A stretch of DNA of 64,000 bases from Deltaproteobacteria bacterium (GCA_021799495.1 JAJZAI010000008.1:1-64000); one strand, 5' to 3'. Positions 41,740 through 51,397 are shown, counted from the first letter of the stretch. Program-made: numbers and translations. Notes: generated by a model from the letters alone, not told the origin.

Positions 41740-44700
41740 TTAGGCTTTCCCCTTCTCCTGATAAAGATCGCGCAGATAGGTGACGGCGGGCAGCGCGTTG
41801 TAACCGGGCAGCATCGTATAGGTGCGGCCCTTGCCATCGTCGCGCCGCTTCATCATCGCGCTCTTCGGATCGTTGATATCGCCAAAAGTGATCGCACGCG
41901 CCGGACACGCCTGCGCGCACGCCGGGATGATCTCGCCGTCCATCACCGCGCGGTTTTCGGTGCGCGCGTTGATTTCCGCCGAGGTGATCCGCTGGATGCA
42001 GAACGTGCACTTCTCCATCACGCCCGCGCCGCGCACGGTCACGTCGGGGTTGAGTTGCAGGTTGAGCGGCTCGGGAAATTCGGGATCGTACCAATTGAAG
42101 CGCCGAACCTTGTAAGGACAGTTGTTCTCGCAAAAGCGCGTGCCGATACAACGGTTGTAGATCTGCGCGTTGAGGCCTTCGCGCGTGTGACTCGACGCGA
42201 ACACCGGACAGACCGGCTCGCACGGCGCATGGTCGCACTGCTGGCACATCACCGGCGCGATTTGCAGCAGCGGTCCGCGCCCAGCTTCTTCGAGCGTCGG
42301 TATATAACGTTCGACGCGAATCCACGACATGATGCGGCCGAGATTGACGTTGTCCGCGCCCACTACCTGGATATTGTTCTCGGCGTAGCACGCGACCACG
42401 CAGGCGCTGCATCCGTTGCAGGAATTGACGTCGACCGTCATACCCCACTTGTGGCCGGGATAGGCGATCGGCGGATACATCTCGTAGGGCTGATCGACCG
42501 GCTCCTCGCCATATTGCGGTTCGATCCCGCGGACGAGGTCTTCCACGCTCATCGACTCGATTATCGCGCGGCCCATCATGTCGCTCTTGCCGAGCGGCGT
42601 GATGAGTTTATGGGTCTTGTCGGTCTTTTTGACGCTGACCGCGATACTGCGCAGGCCCTCCGGAAGAAAAGCGAACGGATTTACGCCGATTCCTTTGGCG
42701 TACCGGCCGTAAGCCGTATGGCCCTGGCCGAAGGGCACGGCAATCACGCCCGGACGCACCAGGCGCGAAATGTTAACGCTCAATTCGACCGGCCCGTTCG
42801 GCGTGGAAATCTCGATTACGTGCAATCCGGCGAACAGGCGCGTCTGCTCGTAATTCTCTTCGATTCCGAGCTGCGAAGCGGTATCCGGATGGACCTCGGC
42901 CCAGCTATCCCAAACGATTTGGCTGACGGGCTCGGGCGTCTCCTGCAGCCAGGATTTGTTCGCTCCGCGTCCGTCGTAGAGGAAAGCGTGCGGAAACGCC
43001 CAGAGCATCAGCCCGGCCGGAACCGGCGGAAGCTGGGAGGTTTGCTGCCATACCGTCGGGACGATTTTGACGTCGGCAGGCTTCGCTTCGGTGAAGACGC
43101 CGCCGGTCCGGCGCGCGTTATCCCAGAATTCCCTGGGCGTTCCGCTCGCGCCGATTTTGCTCTGAAGTTGCGCCCATGACGCGCTGACCGCATCAGCGGC
43201 GTTCTCAAACGGAATCGCCTGACCCGCCGCTCCTGCGGCCAGATGCGCCGATTCGATCAGCATGTCGTGGACTGCGCGGCTGGCGAACACCGGCTGCATC
43301 ACCGGCTGCCCAAGACCGTAGATTCCGGCGCGCGGAGCTGTATCGCGCCAGCTTTCGAGCGCGTGATGGGCGGGCAGGAGCAAATTCGCCACTTCCGCCG
43401 ATTCGTCCGGCACTTCGCCCATCCATACGACCAGCCCGACCCGCTTGGCCGCATCTCTGAAGGCATACCCCGGCGACATCGAATAGGCCGGATTTCCGCC
43501 CGCGAGTACCAGCACGTCGACCTGACCGTCGCGCATCGCGTCGATAACCGCTTTTAGCTGCTCGGGCCGGCTGTTCGCTTCGGGCGGCGTTTCGGCAAGA
43601 AAAACCATCGTTTTGCCGAGATTGCCGGTCACGGCGTTGAGCAGGTACGCCGCGAGATGAGCCTGCTGACTGGCGCCGTCCGCCAGCGCCACAGCGCCAT
43701 CGGTCGCCTGGCCGAACCAAGACGCAATCCGCTGAATCGTCTGCGCGGGCACTCCGGTTTGAGCGCTAATCTTTTCAGGGTCGTAGTCGGCTACGAAAGC
43801 CTTTACCGCCGACACATCGACACCCGAATTCGACGCAACCCAGCCTTGATTCACGACGACGTTCAGCACCGCCATCGCGATTGCGCCTTCGCTGCCCGGA
43901 TTCGCCGCCACCCATTCGTCGGCCTTGGCCGCGCTGGTGTTCATCCGCGGCCCGACGTAGGCGTAGTGTCCAATGCTGAGCTTGCCGTTGCGCTGCTTTG
44001 GCGCCCGGAAGGTCGCAAATTGACGCCCGAACTCGACCGGGGAATTCCACGTGCCGAGGAAATCCGCGTCGAAAGAGATGATCGTTTCGGCCTGATCGAT
44101 ACGGTAGATCGGCAGGTCGCGCTTGCCGAAGCAGGCCTCGGCGGCTTTGCGCGCCGGCTCGTCGCTGAACGCCTCCCAGAACCCGACGCGGTCGGAACCG
44201 AAGGCCTTGGCCCAAGCCACCGTAATCGCATCGAGCGTCGGTCCCATCGACGCGCCGACAAACGCGACCCGGCCAGCCCCCGCCTTGCCGGCGGCCGCGA
44301 GCTTGTCATTAAACTCCCGATTCGCCTCGTCCCACGAGATTGCGGCCACCGAGCCGTCCGGCTTGCGCCGCATCGGCTTGGCCAGCCGATCGGGATTATA
44401 AAGTCCCTGCAACGCCGACTGGCCGCGCGCGCAGATCGCGCCGCCGCTGATCGGATCGGCGGGATTGCCTTCGAGCTTGATTACCCGCCCTTCCATCACG
44501 CGCGCCACGATTCCGCATCCGGCGGAGCATTCGCTGCAGGTGGTGGCGAAAAAGGTTGGTTCGCCCGGCACGATATTTTCGTCCGGCACGACGTATGGAA
44601 TCAGCTTTCTGGCGGCCGGTTCGCATCCCGGTATCGCCGCCGCGGCCGACGCCGTGGCAGCTAATTTCAGGAACGACCGCCTCGACAGCCCGTCTGACAT
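41740..44700 (-). CDS. actB: alternative complex III subunit ActB (Fe-S/molybdopterin-like fusion)
   Basis: Protein of 986 residues starting MSDGLSRRSFLKLA, a twin-arginine signal. The first part is the molybdopterin oxidoreductase fold (B1) with an N-terminal C-x2-C-x3-C-x27-C motif (CSECSAGC...CARGQ). The C-terminal ferredoxin-like part (B2) has clusters CNGCSACVVAC, CQQCDHAPCEPVCP, CIGTRFCENNCP and CTFCIQR. It wires ActC quinol electrons to ActA haems on the periplasmic side. Start at 44700; the longer frame upstream is actA shadow. Mo-cofactor is not expected in this family. Confidence 0.93.
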   Translation of the reverse strand: MSDGLSRRSFLKLAATASAAAAIPGCEPAARKLIPYVVPDENIVPGEPTFFATTCSECSAGCGIVARVMEGRVIKLEGNPADPISGGAICARGQSALQGLYNPDRLAKPMRRKPDGSVAAISWDEANREFNDKLAAAGKAGAGRVAFVGASMGPTLDAITVAWAKAFGSDRVGFWEAFSDEPARKAAEACFGKRDLPIYRIDQAETIISFDADFLGTWNSPVEFGRQFATFRAPKQRNGKLSIGHYAYVGPRMNTSAAKADEWVAANPGSEGAIAMAVLNVVVNQGWVASNSGVDVSAVKAFVADYDPEKISAQTGVPAQTIQRIASWFGQATDGAVALADGASQQAHLAAYLLNAVTGNLGKTMVFLAETPPEANSRPEQLKAVIDAMRDGQVDVLVLAGGNPAYSMSPGYAFRDAAKRVGLVVWMGEVPDESAEVANLLLPAHHALESWRDTAPRAGIYGLGQPVMQPVFASRAVHDMLIESAHLAAGAAGQAIPFENAADAVSASWAQLQSKIGASGTPREFWDNARRTGGVFTEAKPADVKIVPTVWQQTSQLPPVPAGLMLWAFPHAFLYDGRGANKSWLQETPEPVSQIVWDSWAEVHPDTASQLGIEENYEQTRLFAGLHVIEISTPNGPVELSVNISRLVRPGVIAVPFGQGHTAYGRYAKGIGVNPFAFLPEGLRSIAVSVKKTDKTHKLITPLGKSDMMGRAIIESMSVEDLVRGIEPQYGEEPVDQPYEMYPPIAYPGHKWGMTVDVNSCNGCSACVVACYAENNIQVVGADNVNLGRIMSWIRVERYIPTLEEAGRGPLLQIAPVMCQQCDHAPCEPVCPVFASSHTREGLNAQIYNRCIGTRFCENNCPYKVRRFNWYDPEFPEPLNLQLNPDVTVRGAGVMEKCTFCIQRITSAEINARTENRAVMDGEIIPACAQACPARAITFGDINDPKSAMMKRRDDGKGRTYTMLPGYNALPAVTYLRDLYQEKGKA

Positions 44701-44714
44701 TTCGTTTCCTCGCC

Positions 44715-45230
44715 TCAGTGGTGGCAGACAAAACATTCTTGCGTGGCGCCGCGCTGTTCGTGGCAATTCACGCAGAATCCCATGTTGATTTCTTTCACCG
44801 GGACGATCCGGTCCATCGTCTCGACGGGCCCGTGACACTCCTGGCACTGCACGCCGGCCCAAATATGGGGCTTATGCACGAAGCGAACGAAATCCGGCAG
44901 GGTGTAAACCCGGTTCCAGCGAATTTCGAAGGGCGGCTGCTGGCCGTCGGTCCACGGCTGGGTCACCGGCTTGATGCCGCCCAGCAGGCCGCTGCCGTGG
45001 CATCCCACGCAGCGTTCGACCGGCGGCACGCCGGCATTGGCCGAGCGCCGCGCATATTCGTGGCAGTACTGGCACGGGATCTTATTGATTCCGGCGTGCA
45101 CGCGATGGCTGAACGGAATCGGTTGTTCGACATCCGAGCGCGGAGCCCACGGCCGCTCGGAAACCGCAACCGTGTACACGCCGACCACGAACAGGAGCAC
45201 GGCGACAGAGATCAGTATTCGATTCACCAT
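44715..45230 (-). CDS. actA: alternative complex III subunit ActA, pentahaem cytochrome c
   Basis: Protein of 171 residues. One N-terminal membrane anchor (ILISVAVLLFVVGVYTVAV) precedes a domain with exactly five CxxCH sites: CQYCH, CVGCH, CQECH, CVNCH and CFVCH (the last near the C-terminus). Additional His (FSHRVHAG; FVHKPHIW) are likely distal ligands. It is the electron exit of alternative complex III. First gene of the nine-gene respiratory cluster; actB follows 14 bases later. Confidence 0.93.
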   Translation of the reverse strand: MVNRILISVAVLLFVVGVYTVAVSERPWAPRSDVEQPIPFSHRVHAGINKIPCQYCHEYARRSANAGVPPVERCVGCHGSGLLGGIKPVTQPWTDGQQPPFEIRWNRVYTLPDFVRFVHKPHIWAGVQCQECHGPVETMDRIVPVKEINMGFCVNCHEQRGATQECFVCHH

Positions 45231-45671
45231 TTCAATTTCGGCTCAATCCATGGTCCCGCGGCGGCCGCGCGGCGCAGCCTCGACGACGGGACCCGCAACA
45301 GGGCGACGGGACAAGTAACAAGCATCGCGGCGCGAGGTCAACCCGCGCGGCGAAGGTTCGTCGCTATGCACAGAGAGAGGCTTCACTCGCCGACCACAAA
45401 CGAAAGAATTACTAACATCGCGCGGATGCCGCCGCAAGCGAAATTTATGGATTTCGCGTAATTTCCCCAGCCGACAAGCGATTTGAACTGGCCGGCAGCC
45501 GGGAGCGCGTTTTGGCGTCGTACAGCGCCGCGTCGCCCGAAGTTCCCCCGTCCTGTGTACAAATGACGCCGGCGCGCGACATGTGCAAAACCTCGACCAG
45601 ACCCCCGTTTCGGCCCCGCCGGAACTATGTTAATTAATCTGCAAGTTCTCGATTGGAGCGCGCTGGATAAG
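45231..45671. other. divergent intergenic region without supported gene
   Basis: About 440 bases between actA and the plus-strand dapL gene. It must hold the promoter of the respiratory operon and that of dapL. A minus-strand frame of 99 codons here is Arg-rich and lacks any motif, so I treat it as chance. The in-frame stretch 45627-45671 could be the dapL N-terminus if its ATG is used. Confidence 0.4.
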
Positions 45672-46838
45672 GTGCAAATCAAGGTTGCTTCACGGCTGAG
45701 TCTGCTGCCTCCCTATCTGTTCGCGGAGCTCGATCGGCTCAAGCGCGAAGTCGCCGCCACCGGCGTGGACGTGATCAGCCTCGGCATCGGCGATCCCGAT
45801 TTGCCGACCCCGCCGCATATCGTCGCCGCCGCGCGGCGCGCCGCGGAAACGCCCGCCAACCATCGCTATCCCGATTACCAGGGGCTCGACAGTTTTCGCG
45901 CAGCGGCCGCGGAGTGGTGCCGGCGCCGCTTCAATCTCGCCCTCGACCCGGCGCGCGAAGTCTGCGCCCTGATCGGCTCCAAGGAGGGAATCGCGAATTT
46001 CCCCGTCGCCGTGGTGGATCCGGGCGATATCGTGCTGATTCCCGATCCCGGGTACCCGGTTTATTACTCCGGATGCGTTTTTAACGGCGGCGAGCCTTAT
46101 TTCATGCCGCTGCGCAAGGAAAACGGCTTCATGCCGGACCTTGCGGCGATCCCGGCCGAGGTTGCGCGCCGGGCGAAGCTGATGTGGCTGAACTATCCGA
46201 ACAATCCGACGGCCGCCACGGCGACGCTCGATTTTTTGCGTGAAGCCGTCGCCTTTTGCCTGCGTAATAACATAATCCTTGGCCATGACGCCGCCTACTC
46301 CGAAGTCGCCTATGACGGCTATCGCGCCCCGAGCATCCTCGAAATCGAAGGCGCGCGGGAGTGCGCGGTGGAATTCCACTCGCTTTCCAAAACTTTCTCG
46401 ATGACCGGATGGCGGGTCGGGTTCGTGATCGGCAATGCGACGCTGGTGGGCGCGCTGGGCGCGGTCAAAACCAACGTCGATTCGGGAGTTTTTCAGGGCG
46501 TACAGGAAGCGGCGATCGCCGCGTTCGAGGGCGGCGACGAATATCTTCGCAAATATTGCGAAATATACCGGGAACGGCGCGACTTGATGGTCGCGGCGCT
46601 GAGGGGGCTGGGGCTGGAATGCGACCCGCCGCGCGCGACCTTTTATTTATGGGCGCGCGTGCCGAAAGGCTACACGTCAGTTTCATTGACCGAGCGGGTG
46701 CTCAAGGAGACCGGCGTGGTAATCACGCCAGGCTCCGGATTCGGCAAAGGTGGCGAGGGCTACGTTCGCTTTTCATTGACTGTACCGAGCGAACGCTTGC
46801 GCGTGGCGGTGGAACGAATCAAGGCGCTGCGCTTGTGA
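45672..46838 (+). CDS. dapL: LL-diaminopimelate aminotransferase
   Basis: PLP enzyme of 388 residues (403 if the ATG at 45627 is used). It opens VQIKVASRLSLLPPYLFAELDRLK, as DapL proteins of this type do. It has ISLGIGDPDLPTP, IPDPGYPVYYSG, MWLNYPNNPTAATA and the PLP lysine in FHSLSKTFSMTGWRVGF. DapL converts tetrahydrodipicolinate directly to LL-2,6-diaminopimelate. I choose the GTG at 45672 because it matches the family N-terminus; the ATG is possible. Nine bases separate it from folK. Together with dapB at 29.4 kb it covers two steps of lysine and cell-wall DAP synthesis. Confidence 0.88.
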   Translation: MQIKVASRLSLLPPYLFAELDRLKREVAATGVDVISLGIGDPDLPTPPHIVAAARRAAETPANHRYPDYQGLDSFRAAAAEWCRRRFNLALDPAREVCALIGSKEGIANFPVAVVDPGDIVLIPDPGYPVYYSGCVFNGGEPYFMPLRKENGFMPDLAAIPAEVARRAKLMWLNYPNNPTAATATLDFLREAVAFCLRNNIILGHDAAYSEVAYDGYRAPSILEIEGARECAVEFHSLSKTFSMTGWRVGFVIGNATLVGALGAVKTNVDSGVFQGVQEAAIAAFEGGDEYLRKYCEIYRERRDLMVAALRGLGLECDPPRATFYLWARVPKGYTSVSLTERVLKETGVVITPGSGFGKGGEGYVRFSLTVPSERLRVAVERIKALRL

Positions 46839-46847
46839 CGGCGGAGA

Positions 46848-47405
46848 ATGCCGCATCGGGTCTTCATCGGAATAGGCTCGAATTTAGGCGACAGGGCCGG
46901 CTATTACCGGGAGGCGATCGAGCGTATCGCGCGCCTGCCCGAAACGCGGATTGTGCGTCAATCGTCGGTATACGAAACCGAACCGGTGGGCGATCTCAAA
47001 GGCGCCTTTCTCAACGGCGTGATCGAGGTCGAGACCGAATTGCCGGCGGACGCGCTGATGCGGCGGCTGTTGCTGATTGAGCGTCAAATGGGCCGCAAAC
47101 GCCCAACCGGACGCAAGTCGGCGAAACAGCCGCGGATGCGCCCGCGCGTAATTGACCTGGATTTGCTGTTTTTTGACAAGGAAATGATTGAAACGCGCAG
47201 CCTGACCACGCCCCATCCGCGATTGCACGAGCGCCGTTTCGTGCTCGCGCCGATGGCGGAACTGGCGCCCGCGCTGATTCATCCCAGACTTAACGTCTCA
47301 ATTTCCGACCTGCTTGCTGAATTGAAATCGCCGCAACGGGTCACACTGGCGCGCGCCGACCTGCTTCGGCCGCAGCCCCGCAAGCGGGAGGTTGTTTCGC
47401 GATGA
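46848..47405 (+). CDS. folK: 2-amino-4-hydroxy-6-hydroxymethyldihydropteridine diphosphokinase
   Basis: Folate-pathway enzyme of 185 residues (HPPK) that transfers pyrophosphate from ATP to hydroxymethyldihydropterin. It has [11 protein letters not shown] at the N-terminus, [10 protein letters not shown], and the signature [13 protein letters not shown] followed by [19 protein letters not shown]. Its stop overlaps the next gene's start by four bases (47402-47405), so the two are translationally coupled. The C-terminal tail ([14 protein letters not shown]) is a short basic extension. ATG start. Confidence 0.93.
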   Translation: MPHRVFIGIGSNLGDRAGYYREAIERIARLPETRIVRQSSVYETEPVGDLKGAFLNGVIEVETELPADALMRRLLLIERQMGRKRPTGRKSAKQPRMRPRVIDLDLLFFDKEMIETRSLTTPHPRLHERRFVLAPMAELAPALIHPRLNVSISDLLAELKSPQRVTLARADLLRPQPRKREVVSR

Positions 47406-48052
47406 AATTCTTCGTCGATACGGCGGACACGGCGGAAATCCGTGAAATCGCCAATCTAGGACTGGCCGACGGCGTCACCACCAATCCGAGCCTGATCGCC
47501 AAAAGCGGCCGTCCCTACGCGGAAGTGCTGCGCGAAATCTGCGATATCGTGGACGGCCCGATCAGCGCCGAAGTGGTCGCGACCGAAGCGCCCGCAATGC
47601 TCGAAGAGGGCGAAAAACTCGCGAAAATCCATCGCAACATCGTCGTCAAATGCCCGTTGACGCTCGAAGGCCTCAAGGCCACGCGGGCGCTCTCAAATCG
47701 CGGCATCCGCGTCAACGTCACGCTGATTTTCAGCCCGCTGCAGGCGCTGGCGGCGGCCAAATGCGGCGCGTCGTTCCTGTCGCCCTTCGTCGGCCGGCTC
47801 GACGATATCGGCCACGAAGGGATGCTGCCGATCGACCAGATCGTCCGGATCATGGACAACTACGACTATCCGGCGAAGGTGCTGGTCGCCTCGATTCGCT
47901 CGCCGCTCCATCTGCTGCGCGCGGCGGAAGCGGGGGCAGATATCGCGACGCTGCCGCCCGACGTGATTAAACAGATACTGCGGCATCCGCTGACCGACGC
48001 CGGCCTGGAAAAATTCCTTTCGGACTGGCGCCAAACCAAACAGAAAATTTAG
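47402..48052 (+). CDS. fsa: fructose-6-phosphate aldolase / TalC-type transaldolase
   Basis: Protein of 216 residues of the small transaldolase family: [31 protein letters not shown], the Schiff-base lysine in [12 protein letters not shown], and [15 protein letters not shown]. The segment [21 protein letters not shown] fits both Fsa and TalC, which cannot be separated without key-residue alignment. It acts in sugar-phosphate interconversion in the cytosol. Translationally coupled to folK by an ATGA overlap, a combination without obvious metabolic logic. Confidence 0.9.
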   Translation: MKFFVDTADTAEIREIANLGLADGVTTNPSLIAKSGRPYAEVLREICDIVDGPISAEVVATEAPAMLEEGEKLAKIHRNIVVKCPLTLEGLKATRALSNRGIRVNVTLIFSPLQALAAAKCGASFLSPFVGRLDDIGHEGMLPIDQIVRIMDNYDYPAKVLVASIRSPLHLLRAAEAGADIATLPPDVIKQILRHPLTDAGLEKFLSDWRQTKQKI

Positions 48053-48078
48053 TCCAGCGGCGACCGCGTGGCGGCCGC

Positions 48079-49107
48079 ATGACCCCGGCGCGACGAACGG
48101 TGAAAAAGAGCGAAACGTTTTCATACGGCCACGCGACGCTAACGCTGGCTGATTGCCTCGAATGGCTCGCCGACCGAGCGCCCTTAAGCGTTCAGGCGGT
48201 GGTCACGGATCCGCCCTATGGTCTGGTCGAATACAGCCCTCAAGAACAGGCCAAACTGCGCGCCGGCCGCGGCGGCGTCTGGCGGATTCCACCCTCGTTC
48301 GACGGCCACAATCGGTCGCCCTTGCCGCGCTTCACCACTTTGACGGCTGAAGACCTGCGGCGGCTGGAACAATTTTTCGCGCGATGGGCGTCGAGCTTGA
48401 TGCGGGTCCTGGTTCCGGGCGCGCATATTGTGGTCGCGAGCAACCCGCTGGTCTCGCATATTCTCGCCCGGCCGCTGGCCGAGGCCGGCTTTGAGCGGCG
48501 CGGCGAAATTATCCGGCTGGTAACTACGCTGCGCGGCGGCGATCGGCCAAAGAACGCGCATCAGGAATTCAGCGATGTGACGGTGATGCCGCGGTCGATG
48601 TTCGAGCCCTGGCTGCTGTTCCGCAAGCCGCTCGAGGGCCGGGTTCAGGACAACTTGCGCAAATGGCGCACCGGAGCGCTCCGGCGGATTTCGCGCAACC
48701 AGCCGTTCGGCGACGTAATCGCGTCGCATCCGACGCGGCCGGCCGAACGCGCCTTGGCGCCGCATCCCAGTCTCAAACCGCAAACATTCATGCGCCAGAT
48801 TGTGCGCGCGGTCCTGCCATTCGGCGAGGGCGTAGTGCTCGATCCGTTCGCGGGAGCGGGTTCGATGCTGGCGGCGGCCAACGCGCTCGGCTACGCCAGC
48901 ATCGGCGTCGAGTACGACCCGCATTATTTCGAGATCGCGCGCGCAGCTATTCCAGCCTTGTCGCGCCTGACGAGCCGCGGTACACCCATTGCTGACGAAG
49001 CATCTTTATTCCCTCGCGATGGAGAGTCGCCGTCCGCGTCCCCAATTCGCCGCGAGGATTCTTGCGAAAATCGGTTGTTCGCACTTGCGCCAGATAGACC
49101 GCGCTGA
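48079..49107 (+). CDS. DNA methyltransferase, beta-class (N6-adenine/N4-cytosine type)
   Basis: Protein of 342 residues. The catalytic motif IV VVTDPPYGLVEY comes first and the SAM-binding motif I DPFAGAGSMLAAANALGYASIGVEYD comes late, the order of beta-class amino-methyltransferases. A variable target-recognition region lies between, around residues 110-230. The last 53 residues (after the folded core ends near FEIARAAIPALSRL) lie inside the antisense overlap with the endonuclease-like gene and look unstructured. With that gene it forms a predicted type II restriction-modification pair. Recognition sequence unknown. Confidence 0.85.
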   Translation: MTPARRTVKKSETFSYGHATLTLADCLEWLADRAPLSVQAVVTDPPYGLVEYSPQEQAKLRAGRGGVWRIPPSFDGHNRSPLPRFTTLTAEDLRRLEQFFARWASSLMRVLVPGAHIVVASNPLVSHILARPLAEAGFERRGEIIRLVTTLRGGDRPKNAHQEFSDVTVMPRSMFEPWLLFRKPLEGRVQDNLRKWRTGALRRISRNQPFGDVIASHPTRPAERALAPHPSLKPQTFMRQIVRAVLPFGEGVVLDPFAGAGSMLAAANALGYASIGVEYDPHYFEIARAAIPALSRLTSRGTPIADEASLFPRDGESPSASPIRREDSCENRLFALAPDRPR

Positions 49108-49582
49108 AGTTTAACGGACGACGATCCACCGCCGGCTCGGTGGCGTTGTCAATTTCATACACGAAAACGCATAGCCACTGATCGCGTGCGCCATGCATAT
49201 CAACGGCGGCGCTTGCGTTCTTCGTGGTCTTGATTTCGATCCCATCCTCGCCAGCCTTGATCGCATCGCCGGTATAACGCCCACGGACAATCAAATCCGG
49301 ATGTCCGTTCGGCCATCGGTTCTCGGTCAAAGCACGCGAATGTCGCGCGACGCTCGCGCATAGAAAATCCGACAGCAATCCGGAGAGCGTGGCCTTGCGC
49401 TTCTCGAGAATATCCTCCAAACGGCCGAGGCCTTTTTCCAGCAGCGTTCCATTCACATCGTGAAAGAAGTCGTAAACGTCCTGCATCGCAAGCGCGAAAT
49501 CAGCAAGACGCAATTCATATGGGAGGGACAATGACTCGTTGAATACGCCTTCAACTTTGTTTCGACGCGCGGGCATCGGCAA
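48947..49582 (-). CDS. predicted PD-(D/E)XK restriction endonuclease
   Basis: Protein of 211 residues. An N-terminal helical part is followed by GHPDLIVRG (Asp96) and GIEIKTTKN (Glu116, Lys118), the P-D-x19-E-x-K arrangement of restriction-type nucleases. Further strands are QWLCVFVYEI and SAVYLAQV. I do not recognise a named restriction family. The gene converges on the methyltransferase gene and their 3' ends overlap by 161 bases, an R-M-like but unusual layout. ATG at 49582. The identification rests on the active-site motif and neighbourhood. Confidence 0.65.
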   Translation of the reverse strand: MPMPARRNKVEGVFNESLSLPYELRLADFALAMQDVYDFFHDVNGTLLEKGLGRLEDILEKRKATLSGLLSDFLCASVARHSRALTENRWPNGHPDLIVRGRYTGDAIKAGEDGIEIKTTKNASAAVDMHGARDQWLCVFVYEIDNATEPAVDRRPLNFSAVYLAQVRTTDFRKNPRGELGTRTATLHREGIKMLRQQWVYRGSSGATRLE

Positions 49583-49657
49583 GATTTTTATCCGGGTTCG
49601 GCAAACTACTCAATCAGACACTGATCTCGTGTCCGCTGCCATAGCCGAACGCTCAAC

Positions 49658-51397
49658 TCAATTGCAGCGAATGATCACTACTGAGTCGCCCGGCAGCACG
49701 AGCGATCGATCCACAACCGTTACGCCAGGTTCCGAGGCCAGAATCAGGCGGCCAGCGAACGGAAGCGGAACGGATTGCGCGGCCGGCGCGAGATTGCAGA
49801 CGATAGCGATCGGACCGCGCGAAACGACCAGCCATCGCGCCGCCTCGTCAAAACTCACGTCAACCCGATCGAGCCGGCCGTCGCGCAATTCCGGCGTCGC
49901 CGCGCGCAACTTGATCAGCGCCCGATACCATTCGAGCATTTCGCGATGAGGTTCGCGATCGAGTTCGCTCCAATCAAGCTTTGAGCGAATAAACGTCGCT
50001 TCGGCTTCCGGGTCGGGAACTTCTTCCGGTTTCCAGCCGAACGCGGCGAATTCGCGCCGCCGGCCCTCGCTGACCGCGCGCGCCAATTCCGGCTCGGGAT
50101 GGCCCGCGAAATACTGGAATGGACTCGACGCGGCCCATTCCTCGCCCATGAAGAGCATCGGAATGAACGGCGCGGTCAGCGCCAGCGTGGCGCCGACTTT
50201 CGCCCGCCCAAGGCTCATCAGATGGCTTGCGCGATCGCCGCGCGCCCGGTTTCCGACCTGATCGTGCGTCTGCAAGTAGCCGAGAAACTTGGCGCCGTCG
50301 AGTCCGGACGGCGGGCGGCCGTGGCGCCGGCCGCGATGGCGCGAGTGGCGCCCGTCATAGACCCAGGCGGAACGCAGCGCCTTGGCGAGGTCCGCCAGCG
50401 TTCCGAAATCCTCGTAATAGCCCGCGCGCTCGCCGGTCAGGACGGCGTGGAGCGCGTGATGAAAATCGTCGGACCACTGCGCGTCGATGCCGTAGCCGCC
50501 GATATCGGTCGGACGGACGATGCGCGGATCGTTCAGGTCGCTCTCGGCGATCAAGGCCAGCCGCCGGCCGGTGGAATTTTCGAGCGCATCGACTTCCGAC
50601 GCGAGCTGTTCGAGAAAATGAATCGCGGACGCGTCGAGGATCGCGTGGACCGCGTCGATCCGCAGGCCGTCGGCGTGATAATCGCGCAGCCACGCGATCG
50701 CGTTGTCGCAGAAGAAGCGGCGCACTTCGTCGCTGCCGCGCCCGTCGAAATTGATCGCGTCGCCCCACGGCGTCGTGTAGCGTCCGGTCAGGTAGGGGCC
50801 GAAGCGCGGCAGATAGTTGCCGCTCGGTCCGAGATGGTTGTAAACCACGTCGATCAGCACGGCGAGGCCGCGCGCGTGGCAGGCGTCGATCAGCGATTTG
50901 AGCCCGTCGGGTCCGCCGTAGGCATGATGCGGCGCGAAGAGATCGACGCCGTCGTAGCCCCATCCGCGATCGCCCGAAAACTCCGCGACCGGCATCAGTT
51001 CGACATGCGTGACGCCAAGCGCGACGAGATGGTCCAGACGCGCGATCGCCGCCGCAAACGTCCCTGCCGGGGTGAAGGCTCCGATGTGCAATTCGTAGAT
51101 GATCGCGCGGTCGAGCGGCGGCGCGTTCCAGCCGCCGTCGGTCCATCGAAAGGCCGAATGGTCAACGATCCGCGAGGGATCATGCACGCCGTGCGGTTGA
51201 AAGGCGGAACGCGGATCGGGCAGCGGCGGTTCGGCGCCGTCGATAACGAAGGCGTAATCCGCGCCGGAAACCGCGAGCGGCGTGTAGATCGACCACCATC
51301 CGCCGTCGCCGCGCGCCATCGTGAGCCGGGCGGCGGCGATCGCGAGCGCGAGCGTCGCGGCGTTCGGCGCCCAAACGCGAATCTCCATCAAGCGCAC
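49658..51397 (-). CDS. treZ: malto-oligosyltrehalose trehalohydrolase
   Basis: GH13 enzyme of 579 residues that releases trehalose from maltooligosyl-trehalose. There is an N-terminal CBM48-like domain (RVWAPNAATLALAIA), then the barrel with HVELMPVAEFSGDRGWGYDG, the nucleophile in DGLRIDAVHAILD, the acid in LIAESDLND, and the third acid in LQTHDQVGNRARG. Cytosolic. It follows treY by 19 bases and is the last gene of the glucan cluster. The in-frame ATG three codons on (MEIRVWAPN) is an equally good start. Confidence 0.94.
   Translation of the reverse strand: MRLMEIRVWAPNAATLALAIAAARLTMARGDGGWWSIYTPLAVSGADYAFVIDGAEPPLPDPRSAFQPHGVHDPSRIVDHSAFRWTDGGWNAPPLDRAIIYELHIGAFTPAGTFAAAIARLDHLVALGVTHVELMPVAEFSGDRGWGYDGVDLFAPHHAYGGPDGLKSLIDACHARGLAVLIDVVYNHLGPSGNYLPRFGPYLTGRYTTPWGDAINFDGRGSDEVRRFFCDNAIAWLRDYHADGLRIDAVHAILDASAIHFLEQLASEVDALENSTGRRLALIAESDLNDPRIVRPTDIGGYGIDAQWSDDFHHALHAVLTGERAGYYEDFGTLADLAKALRSAWVYDGRHSRHRGRRHGRPPSGLDGAKFLGYLQTHDQVGNRARGDRASHLMSLGRAKVGATLALTAPFIPMLFMGEEWAASSPFQYFAGHPEPELARAVSEGRRREFAAFGWKPEEVPDPEAEATFIRSKLDWSELDREPHREMLEWYRALIKLRAATPELRDGRLDRVDVSFDEAARWLVVSRGPIAIVCNLAPAAQSVPLPFAGRLILASEPGVTVVDRSLVLPGDSVVIIRCN

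Noticed and set aside
45383..45682. 99-codon minus-strand frame between actA and dapL
   Set aside because: No ribosome site, Arg/Gly-rich, overlaps the likely dapL promoter and start.
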